Source: Roseomonas sp. CECT 9278 (GTDB taxonomy: Bacteria > Pseudomonadota > Alphaproteobacteria > Acetobacterales > Acetobacteraceae). Taken from it: a stretch of 64,000 nucleotides of DNA. The notes under the pieces are model-generated. The model had not been told where the DNA came from, made no database searches, and worked only from the letters and a program-made list of their open reading frames with translations. Both the position numbers and the translations under genes were made by a program. Position 1 is the first letter of the stretch, and each line of letters starts with the position of its first letter. Below are positions 9,736-21,153 of this stretch, one piece after another. Location: contig NZ_CAKKLX010000017.1 of the NCBI RefSeq assembly GCF_918698155.1, forward strand, positions 1-64,000, in the 5' to 3' direction.

Positions 9736-12581
9736 CGCGCCGCACCGCCCTCGCGCTGGCCTTGCTGCCGCTGGCGCTGCTGGCGACCGCGTGGTTCGGC
9801 CCACGTTTCCTGGATGGCGAGGCGCAGCGCGAGCGCGTCGCCGCCATCGCCACCGCGCGGCTGGGCCGGCCGGTCACGCTGAACGGCACGGTGCGCCTGA
9901 CCCTGCTGCCGCAGCCGATGGTCGAGGCCGCGGCCATCCGCATCGACGACCCGGAGGCCGACGCGATCGGGGTCTCGGCGCGGGCGCTGCGCCTCCGGCT
10001 GGGGCTGCTTCCGCTGCTGCTGGGGCGGCTGGAACCCCGCGACCTGGTGCTGGTCGGCGCCGATATCCGCCTGCCCTGGCCGCCACCCAGCATCGGCGCG
10101 CTGCGCCCGCCGCCCTGGCTGGTCGATTTCGACGCCCGCATCGAGGAAAGCCGCGTCGCCATCGGCGGCGCCGTGCTGGAAGGCGTCGCGGCACGCCTGG
10201 CGGCGCCCGGGCCGCTCGACGCCGTGCGCACCGAGGGCAGCTTCACCTGGCAGGGCGCGCCGGTGCGCTTCGAGGCGGTGTTGGGCCGGCCCGGCTTCGA
10301 TGGCGCGGCGACGCTTGATGTCGGGCTCTCGCTCCAGGGCGCCGGCGCCAATGCCCGCGGGATCGTGGTGGCCGAAGGCGGCTTCGAGGGGCGTGTCGAG
10401 GCCGCGGGGCCGGACCTCGCGGCGCTGTTCGCCTCCGCCCCCGGTCCGTTTCGCGCGACGGGGCGGCTGGTGGTGACGGGCGAACTCGCGGCCGCGGATG
10501 ATTTGGCGCTCGACCTCGGCGGCGTGACCGGGCGCGCGGCGGCGACCTTCCGCTTCGCCCCGGCGCCGCGCATCGACATCGCGCTGGCGCTGGCGCGGCT
10601 GGACCTCGATGCCTGGGTCGCGGCGTTGCGCGGTGCCGCGGCGCCGCCACTGCCCGTCGGCCTCGATATCGCGGCCGAGGCGGCGTCCTACGCCGGGCAG
10701 ACGCTGCGGCGGTTGCGCGGCGGCATCTTCCGCGAAGCCGACCGGCTCACGCTGACCGACCTTGCCGTTCTGCTGCCGGGCGATGCGCAGGTCGAGGGCG
10801 CGGGCGCCACCCATGGCCAGCGGCTGGAACTCGGCCTGCGCTTCTCGGGCCCCAGCCTGCGCGCCACCGCGGGCGCCTTCGGCCTGCCGGTCGATCGCTT
10901 CGATCCCGCGGCGCTGCGCGCCTTTGAGGGCCATGCGCGGATCGAGCTGGACGGCACGCAGGTCGGCGTGCCGGAACTTGCCGCCACGATCGACCGATCA
11001 CGCGTCAGCGGCGCCGGCGTGCTGCGGTTCGGCGCGCGCCCGGCGCTCGGACTCGGCCTCACCTTCGACCGGCTGGATCTCGATCGGCTGCTGCCGCCCG
11101 CCGGCGGATGGGCGGAGGCGCTGCGCACGCCGCCCGGCTTCGACGCCAACCTGCGGATCGCCGCGGATACGCTGGCCTGGCGCGGCATCGCGGCCGAACG
11201 CGGCGCGCTCGATGCCGTGATGGAGGGCGGGCGGATCGGGGTGCGGCGGCTGTCGGCCCGCATCGGCGCCGCCGATGTGACGCTGGCCGGCAGCCTGATG
11301 CTCGGCGCGACACCGCGCTTCGCGGAGCTGGGGCTGGAAGTCGCGGCGGCATCCGCGACCGGCCTTGCCGAGCTGCTGGCACCGCGCCTGGCCCTGCCGC
11401 CGGCGCTGGCCGGCCAGGCGCTGCACCTGCGGGTGAATGGCGGCGGGCCAGGCGAGGCGCTGGCGCTGGCGATCGAAGGCGAGCTCGGCGAATTGCGCGC
11501 CGAGGGCCAGGCCACCCTCAACCTCGGCCAGGCGCGGGCTGGCGGCACGCTCACGCTGCGCCATCCCGGCGCGCCGCGGCTGCTGATGCTGTTGGGTGCG
11601 CGCGACCCGCCGACCTGGCTCGGCGAAGGGTCCTTCGCGCTGATCACCACGCTGTCCGGCAATGCGGCCGGGATCGCCGCGGAGAGCCTCGACCTGGTGG
11701 CCGGCGGGTTGCGCCTGCGCGGGCCTTTGGCGCTGGCGCTGGAGGGCGCGCGGCCCCGCCTGACCGGGCGGCTTGCCGCGGAACGCCTGCCGCTGCCGGG
11801 TGTCGCGCTGCGCGCCACCGACCCGATCGACCTCGGCGCGCTCATGGTTGTCGACGCCGAGCTGGCGCTGGAGGCGAGCGAGCTGCTGCTGCCGGCGCTG
11901 CCGCCGCTGCGCGAGGCCAGCGCCCGGCTGTTGTTGGCGGAGGGGCGCCTGGCGCTCGAGGACCTGCGCGCGGCGATCGGCGGCGGGGTGCTCGATGGGC
12001 GGCTCGCGCTGGAGTCCACCGCGCAGCCACCGGTGGTCTCGGGGGCGCTGGGGCTGGCCGGCGCGACCCTGACCGGGCCGCTTTTCGGCACGCCATTCGA
12101 CATCGCCTCGGGCCAGATCGAGGCGCAGGGCCGGTTTTCCGCCAGCGGCCACGCGCCGGCCGCGCTTCTGGCGACGCTCTCGGGCGAAGGACGCGTCGCG
12201 GTGGCGAATGGCGTGCTGTCGGGTGTGGCGCTGGGCAGCGCGGCCGGTGCGGCCGCGAACGAGGATTTCGCCGGTGCCGAGGCCGGGGTGCGCGAGGCGC
12301 TGGCCGGCGGCGCCACCGCGCTCGACCGGCTGGAGGGCGGCTGGCGCGCGGCCGGCGGCGTGGTCACGCTGGATGGCGTGCGGATCGTGGCGGAGGGTGG
12401 CGCGACCGGGTCGGTCGAAGGCGGCATCGATGTGGCGCGTGGCGGGATCGACCTGCGGTTCCTGGTGCAGCCGGGCCCGGCGGACGCGCCGCCGATCGCG
12501 CTGCGGGTGACCGGGCCGGCGCAGACTCCGCGGCGGCAGCCCGAGATCGCGGCCTGGTCGCGCTGGCGGGCGGAGCGGTAG
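9732..12581 (+). CDS. AsmA-like envelope protein
   Basis: This 949-residue protein has an N-terminal membrane anchor (residues 3-20, [20 protein letters not shown]) followed by a long domain beginning [18 protein letters not shown], characteristic of AsmA. AsmA-family proteins are long beta-groove proteins spanning the periplasm that take part in lipid transport between membranes; the C-terminal part (about 780-949, [24 protein letters not shown]) matches the conserved AsmA C-terminal domain. The start GTG overlaps the oxoprolinase TGA as GTGA, so its translation is coupled to a functionally unrelated enzyme. Codon use is as GC-rich as its neighbours. The AsmA assignment is solid; the transported lipid is unknown. 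Confidence 0.85.
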   Translation: MTRRTALALALLPLALLATAWFGPRFLDGEAQRERVAAIATARLGRPVTLNGTVRLTLLPQPMVEAAAIRIDDPEADAIGVSARALRLRLGLLPLLLGRLEPRDLVLVGADIRLPWPPPSIGALRPPPWLVDFDARIEESRVAIGGAVLEGVAARLAAPGPLDAVRTEGSFTWQGAPVRFEAVLGRPGFDGAATLDVGLSLQGAGANARGIVVAEGGFEGRVEAAGPDLAALFASAPGPFRATGRLVVTGELAAADDLALDLGGVTGRAAATFRFAPAPRIDIALALARLDLDAWVAALRGAAAPPLPVGLDIAAEAASYAGQTLRRLRGGIFREADRLTLTDLAVLLPGDAQVEGAGATHGQRLELGLRFSGPSLRATAGAFGLPVDRFDPAALRAFEGHARIELDGTQVGVPELAATIDRSRVSGAGVLRFGARPALGLGLTFDRLDLDRLLPPAGGWAEALRTPPGFDANLRIAADTLAWRGIAAERGALDAVMEGGRIGVRRLSARIGAADVTLAGSLMLGATPRFAELGLEVAAASATGLAELLAPRLALPPALAGQALHLRVNGGGPGEALALAIEGELGELRAEGQATLNLGQARAGGTLTLRHPGAPRLLMLLGARDPPTWLGEGSFALITTLSGNAAGIAAESLDLVAGGLRLRGPLALALEGARPRLTGRLAAERLPLPGVALRATDPIDLGALMVVDAELALEASELLLPALPPLREASARLLLAEGRLALEDLRAAIGGGVLDGRLALESTAQPPVVSGALGLAGATLTGPLFGTPFDIASGQIEAQGRFSASGHAPAALLATLSGEGRVAVANGVLSGVALGSAAGAAANEDFAGAEAGVREALAGGATALDRLEGGWRAAGGVVTLDGVRIVAEGGATGSVEGGIDVARGGIDLRFLVQPGPADAPPIALRVTGPAQTPRRQPEIAAWSRWRAER

Positions 12582-12607
12582 GGCGGATACCGGTCCGATG
12601 GGCGGGG

Positions 12608-12665
12608 CTGGTCGTGTGACGATCCTCGTGAAGGCAAGGGTACGCAACCGTGCCAAGGCGAGCGG
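12608..12665 (-). repeat. Dispersed intergenic element, copy 1
   Basis: Read on the minus strand, this 58-base stretch aligns with a plus-strand stretch at 52471-52536. Shared blocks include CCGCTCGC-TTG-C-CGGTT, then ACC-TTGC-TTCACGAGG-TC-TCA, ending in CGA-C-G. About 8 bases are inserted in the other copy after CGGTT. Both copies are intergenic. It sits between the AsmA gene and the ribbon-helix-helix gene, in a 196-bp gap where I see no other gene. Nature unknown: conserved regulatory site, small RNA part or element remnant. Confidence 0.5.
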
Positions 12666-12777
12666 ATGCGTCTTGCGCAACCCGGGCGACCGCCCGTGTC
12701 GAGCCCGGTGAAGCTGCGCCGGGGAAGGATGGGCTGGAGGCGTGCCCGCGGGACCCGGCGGGCGACGCCTGATCGGG

Positions 12778-12996
12778 TCAGCCCGGCCGTCGGGCCTGCA
12801 GCGCGAACACACGCAACGTGCTCGCCAGCGGCGCCTCCGGCGGGCGTGCGGCATCCAGTTCCGCCACCAGCGCCGCAAGGCTGATGCCACGCTGCGCGGC
12901 TTCGTGGTCGAGCACCGCCCAGAAGGCCGGTTCCAGCGCGACCGATGTACGATGTCCGGCCAGGCTGAAGGACCGCTTGGCCAAGTGCGGCTTCAC
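12778..12996 (-). CDS. Ribbon-helix-helix domain protein
   Basis: The 72-residue protein matches the RHH_4-type ribbon-helix-helix family: KRSFSLAGHRTSVALEPAFW (about 7-26) forms the strand and first helix, and GISLAALVAELD the second. Proteins of this type are small dimeric DNA binders common in alphaproteobacteria, often beside fumC or sspB. The GTG start overlaps the fumC TGA (GTGA), so it is the second gene of a fumC operon. The target operator is unknown. Confidence 0.8.
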   Translation of the reverse strand: MKPHLAKRSFSLAGHRTSVALEPAFWAVLDHEAAQRGISLAALVAELDAARPPEAPLASTLRVFALQARRPG

Positions 12997-14405
12997 CCGC
13001 CGCTGTCCATGGTGCCGTCCGGGCGCAGCATGTCGGCGGGGCGGACCCAGCGGTCGAAATCCTCGGGTGCCACATGGCCGAGCCGCGCGGCGGCGTCGCG
13101 CAGCGTGAGGTCCTCCGCCAGCGCCAGCTTGGCGATCTGCACGGCCTTGTCGTAGCCGATGCGCGGGTTGAGCGCGGTGACCAGCATCAGCGATTTCGCC
13201 ACCTGGTCGGCGATCCGCGCCAGGTTGGGCTCCAGCTTCGCGACCATGTGGGTGGCGAAGGACCGCGCGGCGTCGCCGAGCAGGTTCGTGCTCTCGAGCA
13301 CCGCCTGGATGATCACGGGCTTGAAGACATTGAGCTCCAGGTGACCCTGCGCGCCGGCGAAAGTCACCGTGGTCTGGTTGCCCATGACGCGGGCGCAGAC
13401 CATGGTCAGGGCCTCGGACTGCGTCGGATTGGTCTTGCCGGGCATGATGCTGGAGGACAGGCCGTCGGCGGGGATGACCAGTTCGCCGAAGCCGCCGCGC
13501 GGGCCGGAGCCGAGCAGGCGGATGTCGTTCGCGATCTTGCTGAGCGAGACAGCCAGGGTGTTCAACGCGCCATGCAGTTCCACGAAGGCGTCGTGCGCGG
13601 CCATGCCCTCGGACTTGTCGGGGTTCGGCGCATAGGCCTCGCCGGTGCGCGCGGCGAGCACGGCACAGAACACATCGTCGAAATCGGGATGGCGGTTGAG
13701 CCCGGTGCCGGCCGCGGTGCCGCCCTGGGGCAGCAGCAGCAGGCGCGGGATGGCATCCGCCACGCGGGCGATGCCGTTCTGCACCTGGCGCGCCCAGGTG
13801 GCGAATTCGCCACCCAGCGTGACCGGCACGGCGTCCATCAGGTGCGTGCGGCCAAGCTTGACGATGTCGGCATAGGCCGCCGCCTTCGCCATCAGCGCGG
13901 CGTGCAGGCCGGCCAGGCCCGGCAGCAGCCGCGCGCGCAGCGCCGCGATGGCGGCGATATGCATCACCGTCGGGAAGCTGTCGTTCGATGACTGGCCGCG
14001 GTTGACGTGGTCGTTCGGGTGAACGGGGCTGCGCGATCCGAGCGGCTGGCCGAGCGCGCCATTCGCGAGGTTCGCGATCACCTCGTTCGCGTTCATGTTG
14101 GTCTGGGTGCCGGACCCGGTCTGCCAGACCGGCAGCGGAAAATCTGCGTCGCGCAGGCCGCCGGCCACCTCCTCGGCGGCCGCCATGATGGGGCGGGCGA
14201 TGCTGTCGGGCAGCTCGCCAAGCCGCCGGTTGGCCTCGGCCGCGGCCCATTTCTGCAGCCCGGTCGCGTGGATCACGCCGCGGTCGAGCGGCGTATCGCC
14301 GATGGCAAACAGCGCGCGGGCACGCTCGGTCTGCGGGCCCCAGTGGCGATCCGCCGGGATGGCGATGGTGCCGAGGCTGTCGGTTTCCGTGCGCGTGGCG
14401 GTCAT
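12993..14405 (-). CDS. fumC: Fumarate hydratase class II
   Basis: FumC interconverts fumarate and malate in the TCA cycle without a metal centre. The 470-residue product shows the superfamily blocks WQTGSGTQTNMNANEVIANL (about 105-124), SSNDSFPTVMHIAA and, as the signature, SSSIMPGKTNPTQSEAL (about 320). The start at 14405 gives MTATRTETDSLGTIAIP, a typical FumC N-terminus; the frame stays open upstream across the VOC gene by chance. It is followed, with a 4-bp overlap, by the RHH gene. A second, oxygen-sensitive class I fumarase lies 1.8 kb upstream on the same strand. Confidence 0.96.
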   Translation of the reverse strand: MTATRTETDSLGTIAIPADRHWGPQTERARALFAIGDTPLDRGVIHATGLQKWAAAEANRRLGELPDSIARPIMAAAEEVAGGLRDADFPLPVWQTGSGTQTNMNANEVIANLANGALGQPLGSRSPVHPNDHVNRGQSSNDSFPTVMHIAAIAALRARLLPGLAGLHAALMAKAAAYADIVKLGRTHLMDAVPVTLGGEFATWARQVQNGIARVADAIPRLLLLPQGGTAAGTGLNRHPDFDDVFCAVLAARTGEAYAPNPDKSEGMAAHDAFVELHGALNTLAVSLSKIANDIRLLGSGPRGGFGELVIPADGLSSSIMPGKTNPTQSEALTMVCARVMGNQTTVTFAGAQGHLELNVFKPVIIQAVLESTNLLGDAARSFATHMVAKLEPNLARIADQVAKSLMLVTALNPRIGYDKAVQIAKLALAEDLTLRDAAARLGHVAPEDFDRWVRPADMLRPDGTMDSGG

Positions 14406-14422
14406 GACGCGGATATGGGGCG

Positions 14423-14830
14423 TCAGGGCGCCTCGCCGTAGGTGGCGATCTCGATCAGGTTGCCATCGGGGTCGCGACAATAGACCGAGGTGATGGGGCC
14501 GAGCGCGCCGTCCTTGGCGACCGGGCCCTGTGCGATGGCCACGCCGCAGCGATGCAGATGCGCCGCGATCTGCTCGGCATCGACGGTGACGATGAAGCAC
14601 AGGTCGGCGGTGCCAGGGATGCCGCCGCCGGCGCCGGTCCACCATTCCTGCTGCGTGGCCTCGACCGGGCGCAGGTTCATCTTCTGCCCGCCGAATTTCA
14701 GCGTGGTGCGGTTGTGCGGGCCGAATTCCTCGACCTCCATGCCCAGCACCCGCTGGTACCAGGACGCCGAGATGGTGACGTCCCGGCAGGTGACGACCAG
14801 GTGGTCGAGGCGATCGACGGCAAAGCGCAT
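14423..14830 (-). CDS. VOC family (glyoxalase-like) protein
   Basis: The 135-residue protein has the vicinal oxygen chelate fold: LDHLVVTCRDVTISASWYQRVLGMEV at the N-terminus (given as two betaalphabeta halves) and a C-terminal SVYCRDPDGNLIEIATY. The first-half His (LDHLVV) and the terminal Glu in NLIEIA are the usual metal ligands. Such proteins include glyoxalase I, dioxygenases and epimerases; the substrate is not evident. It lies 17 bp upstream of fumC on the same strand and may be cotranscribed. Confidence 0.85.
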   Translation of the reverse strand: MRFAVDRLDHLVVTCRDVTISASWYQRVLGMEVEEFGPHNRTTLKFGGQKMNLRPVEATQQEWWTGAGGGIPGTADLCFIVTVDAEQIAAHLHRCGVAIAQGPVAKDGALGPITSVYCRDPDGNLIEIATYGEAP

Positions 14831-14909
14831 GGTGGCTCCGGGCTGGAGGGGCTTGGCGCGCCCTGTAGCGCCCGCGGCGCGGCGTGTCACCCGCGCCGCC
14901 GCGCCGGCA

Positions 14910-15227
14910 TCAGTTCCAGCGGCCCGGGCTGTAGCGCCAGCGGTCGCCATCCTGGTCCCAGCGCGGCTGGGCGTATGAGCGGCCGCGGCGCTCGCGCTGC
15001 CAATGGCCTTCCTGCCAGGTGTAGCGGTTGCCGTTCCAGCGGTAGTGGCTGTCGACCCAGACGCGGCCGCGGCGCGGCGGCGGCGGGCGGCGGGCATAGG
15101 CCGGGGGTGGTGGCGGCCCGATCTGCAAGGTGATGCCCTGCGCGGCGGCGGGCGTGGCGGTTGCGACGCCGGCCGCGGTGGCGGTGACGGCCGCAAGCGC
15201 GGCGAACAGGCTGCGGCGGGTGGTCAA
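14910..15227 (-). CDS. Secreted YXWGXW-repeat protein
   Basis: The 105-residue product has a signal peptide (LTTRRSLFAALAAVTATAAG, cleavage near ATPAAAQ, about residue 30), a Pro-rich linker (about 36-53), then three aromatic W-x-x-G-x-W-type units: NGNRYTWQEGHW, DQDGDRWRYSPGRW and the WVDSHYRW lead-in. YXWGXW proteins are small periplasmic or surface proteins of unknown role. The start is a TTG at 15227, fixed by a perfect AAGGAGGA seven bases upstream; no ATG or GTG fits. It lies alone between the VOC and ridA genes. Confidence 0.75.
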   Translation of the reverse strand: MTTRRSLFAALAAVTATAAGVATATPAAAQGITLQIGPPPPPAYARRPPPPRRGRVWVDSHYRWNGNRYTWQEGHWQRERRGRSYAQPRWDQDGDRWRYSPGRWN

Positions 15228-15289
15228 GCGGGATCCTCCTTCGCGGTGCTTCCGCAAAGGGTAACGCTGGCGTGCGCGGCGGGTTGCGG

Positions 15290-15676
15290 TCAGCCGCGGC
15301 GGCGCGCGGTGACCTCGATCTCGATCTTCATCGCGTCGGTCTGCAGGCCGGCATGGATGAGGGTGGAGGCCGGGCGTGCCTGGCCCAGATACTGCTTCAC
15401 CACAGGCCAGCAGGGTTCCCAGTCGGCACGGTCGGGCACGATGAACAGCACGCGCACCACGTCGTCCAGCGTCGCGCCGGCCTGCGCCAACGCGGCGGCA
15501 ATGTTGCGGAAGGTCTGGTCGCATTGCGCGACGACGCCGGGCTGGATCGTCATGGTGGCGTAGTCGTAGCCGGTGGTGCCGGAGACCCAGATGTCGTCGC
15601 CGATGACGACGGCGCGGGAATAGCCGATCTCCTCCTCGAAGCGGGAGCCGGAGGAGATCAGGCGGCGTTCGGTCAT
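15290..15676 (-). CDS. RidA family protein
   Basis: The 128-residue protein belongs to the YjgF/YER057c/UK114 (RidA) family. Visible are GYSRAVVIGDDIWVSGTTGYD, DQTFRNIAAALAQAGATLDDVVRVLFI and RPASTLIHAGL. RidA trimers deaminate reactive enamines/imines such as 2-aminoacrylate. The C-terminal part KIEIEVTARR replaces the commoner IEIEAIA. It is the last gene of the fumarase-DUF2798-DUF1272-ridA unit; its ATG overlaps the DUF1272 stop as ATGA. The conserved Arg of the active site appears present (RPASTLIHAG). Confidence 0.92.
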   Translation of the reverse strand: MTERRLISSGSRFEEEIGYSRAVVIGDDIWVSGTTGYDYATMTIQPGVVAQCDQTFRNIAAALAQAGATLDDVVRVLFIVPDRADWEPCWPVVKQYLGQARPASTLIHAGLQTDAMKIEIEVTARRRG

Positions 15677-15927
15677 GGCGTGGGTCCTATGCAGCGTTCG
15701 GGCCGGTGCACGCGCTCCGTGCTGGCCGGGAATTTCTGCAGCTTCGCCGCCGGGCGGATCGGCCGCGGCACCAGGTTGCCGCCGCAATTGGGGCAGAGCC
15801 CGCCGGGCAGGCGCGTGGCCGCGCAGTCGGTGCACCAGGTGCATTCGAAGGAGCAGATCAGCGCCTCGCGGCTGTCGGGCGGCAGGTCCCGCCCGCAGCA
15901 TTCGCAGTTGGGCCGCAGCGCCAGCAT
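15673..15927 (-). CDS. DUF1272 cysteine-rich protein
   Basis: The 84-residue protein begins [19 protein letters not shown] and carries eight cysteines in CxxC-like pairs (CECC, CSFECTWCTDC, CPNC), typical of DUF1272 and suggestive of zinc binding. The C-terminal 25 residues are a short basic tail. Function is unknown. It is embedded between DUF2798 and ridA genes with overlaps of one and four bases, so the whole unit downstream of the class I fumarase is coupled. Confidence 0.88.
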   Translation of the reverse strand: MLALRPNCECCGRDLPPDSREALICSFECTWCTDCAATRLPGGLCPNCGGNLVPRPIRPAAKLQKFPASTERVHRPERCIGPTP

Positions 15928-16159
15928 CACGGCACCGCCACGATGCGCGCGACCATCCGCCGCACGATCGGCAGCACCACCAGCACGGTCGGGAAGGCGA
16001 TGACCCAGGAGCTGACCCACGCGATCGGCCAGGCGCCGAGCGCCATCCACGAGAACCCCAGCGCCATGAAGGTCGATACGCCCGAGATGATGATCGTCAT
16101 GATCCCGGACAGGATGAACCCCGTGACCGGCAGCGCGTAGCGGGCGGGCAGCCGGCCGC

Positions 16160-16163
<4 letters not shown>
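15927..16163 (-). CDS. DUF2798 membrane protein
   Basis: The 78-residue protein has two transmembrane helices, about residues 10-37 ([20 protein letters not shown]) and 44-68 ([20 protein letters not shown]), with the RYALPV / FxLSxxMTxxVS pattern of DUF2798. Its start overlaps the class I fumarase stop (ATGA), and its stop overlaps the DUF1272 start by one base (TGATG). Function unknown. Confidence 0.85.
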
Positions 16164-17809
<1,646 letters not shown>

Positions 17810-17907
17810 GGCGGCATTCCGATGCGGTATCGCCGGACCAATAGCCCAGGCCGCGCGCCGCGTCAGCCGGCCTTGCCGCCCCCTCACGCCGCTGCGAGGA
17901 TATCGGG

Positions 17908-20181
17908 ATGACACGACCCCGGCACCTCGACCTCCCGAATGCGCATTCCGGGCATACTGCCCATTTCACCGACTACCGCGCCGCGGAGATCGGCCAGGTC
18001 ACGGTCACCCCGGATGACCCGGTGCAAGCCGGCAGCTTCGCCAGCCACACGCTGGTCTTCACCGCCGGGCGCTTCGGCGTGGACGATACCGGCAGCCTGC
18101 GCATCTGCACTCGCCAGGTGAGCGACAACGGCCGGCCGCAATTCACCGATTCCAAGGCGCCGAACTACGTCACCGCCGAGGCATCGAACGGCGCGCGGCT
18201 GGTGCTGGACTACAACCCAAAGCTGGCGATGCGCCCCTGGTCGCGTACGCTGACCGTGACGGTCGCGCGCGGCTTCCTCTCGCCGGGGGATACCATCACC
18301 ATCCGCATGGGGGATACCCGCGGCGGGTCGCCGGGCATGCGCATGCAGACCTATGTGGAAGCGCGCTTCCACTACCTGGTGCTGGCGGATGTCTTCGCCA
18401 CCACCAACTGGGCGCTGCTGCCGGTGCAGCCGGGCTTCCCGATCGTGGCGGGGCCGGAGGCGCGGCGGCTGGCGATCCTGCCGACGCGCCGCGCGCCGGG
18501 CGAAGGCTTCGCGCTGCTGCTGCGCGCCGATGACCGCTGGGGCAACCCGACGGCGCTGCCGGCGGGGTCGCACAGCCTGCGCGCCAACGTGCCGGTCGCC
18601 GGGCTGCCGGACCGCTTCGACTGGCCGGAAGGCGCGCGCGCCCATCGCATCGACGGGCTGACCGCCGAGGCGGCCGAGGCGCTGACCATCACCTGGGGCG
18701 ATGTCGTCTCCAACCCGATGCGCGTGGCCGGCGCGCCGCTCACGCCCTTTTGGGCCGACCTGCACGGGCAGTCGGGCGAGACGGTCGGCACCGGGTCGAT
18801 CGACGCACTCGCCACCTATGCGCGCGACCTGGCCGGCGTGGACGCCATCTGCCACCAGGGCAACGACTTCCAGATCACGCCGGAGGGTTGGGCCGATTTC
18901 CAGCGCGCCTTCGATGCCTTCGATGTGCCCGGGCGCTTCGTCTTCCTGCCGGGCTATGAATGGTCGGGCAATACGGCGCTGGGCGGCGACCGCAACGTGA
19001 TCTTCCCCGAGACCGGGCGCACCATCCGCCGGTCCTGCCACGCGCTGGTCGAATCCCTGGCCGACGAGCACACCGATGCGCTCGACGCCCGCGCGCTGCA
19101 CGCCGCGCTGCGGGCCGAGGGCGCGCCGGTGCTGTGCATCCCGCATGTCGGCGGCCGCTTCGCCAACCTGCACTACGCGCATGACCGCATGCTGGAACGC
19201 GCGGTCGAGGTGCATTCCGACTGGGGCACCTTCGACTGGCTGCTGGACGATGCCTTCGCGGTCGGCGCGCGCGTCGGCATCGTGGCGAATTCCGATGGGC
19301 ACAAGGGGCGGCAGGGCGCGTCGCATCCCGGCGCGTCGCAGTTCGGATCGTATGGCGGGCTGACCTGCCTGCTGGCGCAGGACCTGTCGCGCGCGGGCAT
19401 CTTCGATGCGCTACGCCGGCGCCACCACTACGCGACCACCAACGCGGCGCGCGTGCAAGCCGATGTACGGGTGCGGATCGCCGCGCCCGCCGCGCTGCAT
19501 GTCGACGACCCGGCTTTGGGCGGCGCGGCGGATGGCCGCACCGCCGAGGCCATGATGGGCGACATCCTGGCCGGCGTGCCCGACGACACCGCGCTGTTCA
19601 CCGCCGAGATCATGGGCGCGGCGCCGATCGAGCGCATCGAACTGCGCAACCGCGATGCGCTGGTTGAAACCATCCGCCCCGATGCCTCGCCCGGCCTGCG
19701 CCTGCGCGTGGTCTGGGAAGGCAGCGAATACCGCGGCCGTGGGCGCGAGACCGCCTGGACAGGCGAGATCGGCGTGACCGGCGGCACGACCTGGGGGCCG
19801 GTGCGGGCGATCAACCGCTTCAACCTCGATCACCGCTTCGCCGCGGACGACACCACGCTGCGTTTCCAGGGGGTCACCACCGGCGGCTTCCAGGCGATGG
19901 AGGCGCCGCTGTCGAACCTCGATGGCACGCTGCGGATCGACACCGCGCTGGTGAAGGCGGAAGTCCCGTTGCGCGACCTGCTGGCGGGCGAACAGGTGTG
20001 GGAGGCCGGCGGCCTGGGCCGGCGCATGCGCGCCTTCCTGCTGCCGGATGCCGCGCCGTCCGCGATACGCTTCGAACGCCGAATTCCGCTGCGGCGCGAC
20101 GCCGACAACGCGCTGTTCCTGCGCGCCACCTTCGAGGATGGGAGTGTGCTGTGGACCAGCCCCGTATACCTGCTGCCGTGA
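17908..20181 (+). CDS. Putative PHP-like (DUF3604-type) metal-dependent hydrolase
   Basis: The 757-residue protein has a beta-rich N-terminal half (about 1-275) and a putative metal-binding domain from about 280. It holds [19 protein letters not shown] (Asp284, His286), [44 protein letters not shown] and VANSDGHKG. This order of His/Asp motifs is that of PHP-superfamily hydrolases and DUF3604, but the first motif reads DLHxQ rather than HxH. A third beta-rich region (about 560-757) follows. No signal peptide is evident, so it is probably cytoplasmic. It is head-to-tail with a TTT receptor whose GTG overlaps its stop, which suggests the receptor's ligand, or a product of it, is the substrate. 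The reaction is unknown. Confidence 0.7.
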   Translation: MTRPRHLDLPNAHSGHTAHFTDYRAAEIGQVTVTPDDPVQAGSFASHTLVFTAGRFGVDDTGSLRICTRQVSDNGRPQFTDSKAPNYVTAEASNGARLVLDYNPKLAMRPWSRTLTVTVARGFLSPGDTITIRMGDTRGGSPGMRMQTYVEARFHYLVLADVFATTNWALLPVQPGFPIVAGPEARRLAILPTRRAPGEGFALLLRADDRWGNPTALPAGSHSLRANVPVAGLPDRFDWPEGARAHRIDGLTAEAAEALTITWGDVVSNPMRVAGAPLTPFWADLHGQSGETVGTGSIDALATYARDLAGVDAICHQGNDFQITPEGWADFQRAFDAFDVPGRFVFLPGYEWSGNTALGGDRNVIFPETGRTIRRSCHALVESLADEHTDALDARALHAALRAEGAPVLCIPHVGGRFANLHYAHDRMLERAVEVHSDWGTFDWLLDDAFAVGARVGIVANSDGHKGRQGASHPGASQFGSYGGLTCLLAQDLSRAGIFDALRRRHHYATTNAARVQADVRVRIAAPAALHVDDPALGGAADGRTAEAMMGDILAGVPDDTALFTAEIMGAAPIERIELRNRDALVETIRPDASPGLRLRVVWEGSEYRGRGRETAWTGEIGVTGGTTWGPVRAINRFNLDHRFAADDTTLRFQGVTTGGFQAMEAPLSNLDGTLRIDTALVKAEVPLRDLLAGEQVWEAGGLGRRMRAFLLPDAAPSAIRFERRIPLRRDADNALFLRATFEDGSVLWTSPVYLLP

Positions 20182-21146
20182 CCCGCCGCGCCGCGCTCGC
20201 CGCCGCGCTGCTACTGCCCGCCGGCGCCCGCGCGCAGGCGCCGGCCTGGCCGAACCGGCCGATCACGATGATCGCACCGCTCGCCGCCGGGTCCTCGGTC
20301 GATATCCTGGCACGGTTGGTGGCCGAGCAATGGTCGCAGCGCCTGGGCCAGCCGGTGCCGGTGGAAAACCGGCCGGCGGCGAACGGCAACCTGGCGCTGA
20401 GCCAGGTCGCGCGCGCGCCGGCCGATGGCTACACCATCACCGTGACCGGGCAGACCTCGGTCGCCTTCAACCCGGTGCTGTACGGCACCATCCCGTATGA
20501 CCCGCTGCGCGACTTCGCCTATATCGCGCGCATCGCCGGCATCTCGAACGCGCTGGTGGTGCGGACCGCCTCGCCGATCCGCTCGCTGGCGGAATTGCTG
20601 GCGGCGGCGCGGGCGGAACCCGGCAAGCTGACCTATTCGTCGGGCGGGGTCGGCACCACGCACCACATCTCCTCGGCCATGCTGGCGCAGCAGGCGCGGA
20701 TCGATGTGCTGCACGTGCCCTATCGCGGGGCGCCGCAGGGCATCCTGGCGGCCCAGAGCGGCGAGGTGGACTTCGCCTACTTCAACATCTCCACCCTGCT
20801 GCCGGGCATCCGGTCCGGCGCCTTCCGGCCACTGGCGGTGACCTCGGCCGAGCGTTCGCCCTTCCTGCCCGACGTGCCGACCATGAAGGAACTCGGCTTC
20901 CCGGACTACGAGATGACGACGTGGGTGGCCATCGCCACCGTGGCGGGCGTGCCCGCGCCCGTGCTGGCACGCATGGTCGAGGTGACGAACGCCGCGCTGG
21001 GCGACCCCGCGGTGCAGCGGCGCCTGGTGGAGCTGGGCTTCGAACCCCTGCCGCCGATCCCGCAGCCGGAGATGCTGGCCTTCGTGCGCGGCGAGAAGGA
21101 ACGCTGGGAGCCGATCATCCGCGCGACGGGCGCGCGGCGGGAATAG
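20178..21146 (+). CDS. Tripartite tricarboxylate transporter substrate-binding protein (Bug family)
   Basis: The 322-residue protein has a twin-arginine-like signal peptide ([20 protein letters not shown]), then the Bug signature WPNRPITMIAPLAAGSSVDI, PVENRPAANGNLALSQVARA and DVLHVPYRGAPQGI. Bug/TctC proteins are periplasmic receptors that capture carboxylates and related acids for TctA-TctB permeases. The GTG start overlaps the stop of the PHP-like hydrolase (GTGA), so the two are one operon. No TctA or TctB is nearby. The ligand cannot be read from sequence. Confidence 0.92.
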   Translation: MTRRAALAAALLLPAGARAQAPAWPNRPITMIAPLAAGSSVDILARLVAEQWSQRLGQPVPVENRPAANGNLALSQVARAPADGYTITVTGQTSVAFNPVLYGTIPYDPLRDFAYIARIAGISNALVVRTASPIRSLAELLAAARAEPGKLTYSSGGVGTTHHISSAMLAQQARIDVLHVPYRGAPQGILAAQSGEVDFAYFNISTLLPGIRSGAFRPLAVTSAERSPFLPDVPTMKELGFPDYEMTTWVAIATVAGVPAPVLARMVEVTNAALGDPAVQRRLVELGFEPLPPIPQPEMLAFVRGEKERWEPIIRATGARRE

Positions 21147-21153
21147 CGCGCGC

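Noticed and set aside
10688-13075. Several-hundred-codon open frames antisense to asmA and other genes
   Set aside because: They are high-GC shadows with Arg/Ser/Pro-rich sequence and no domains; the sense frames carry clear family motifs.
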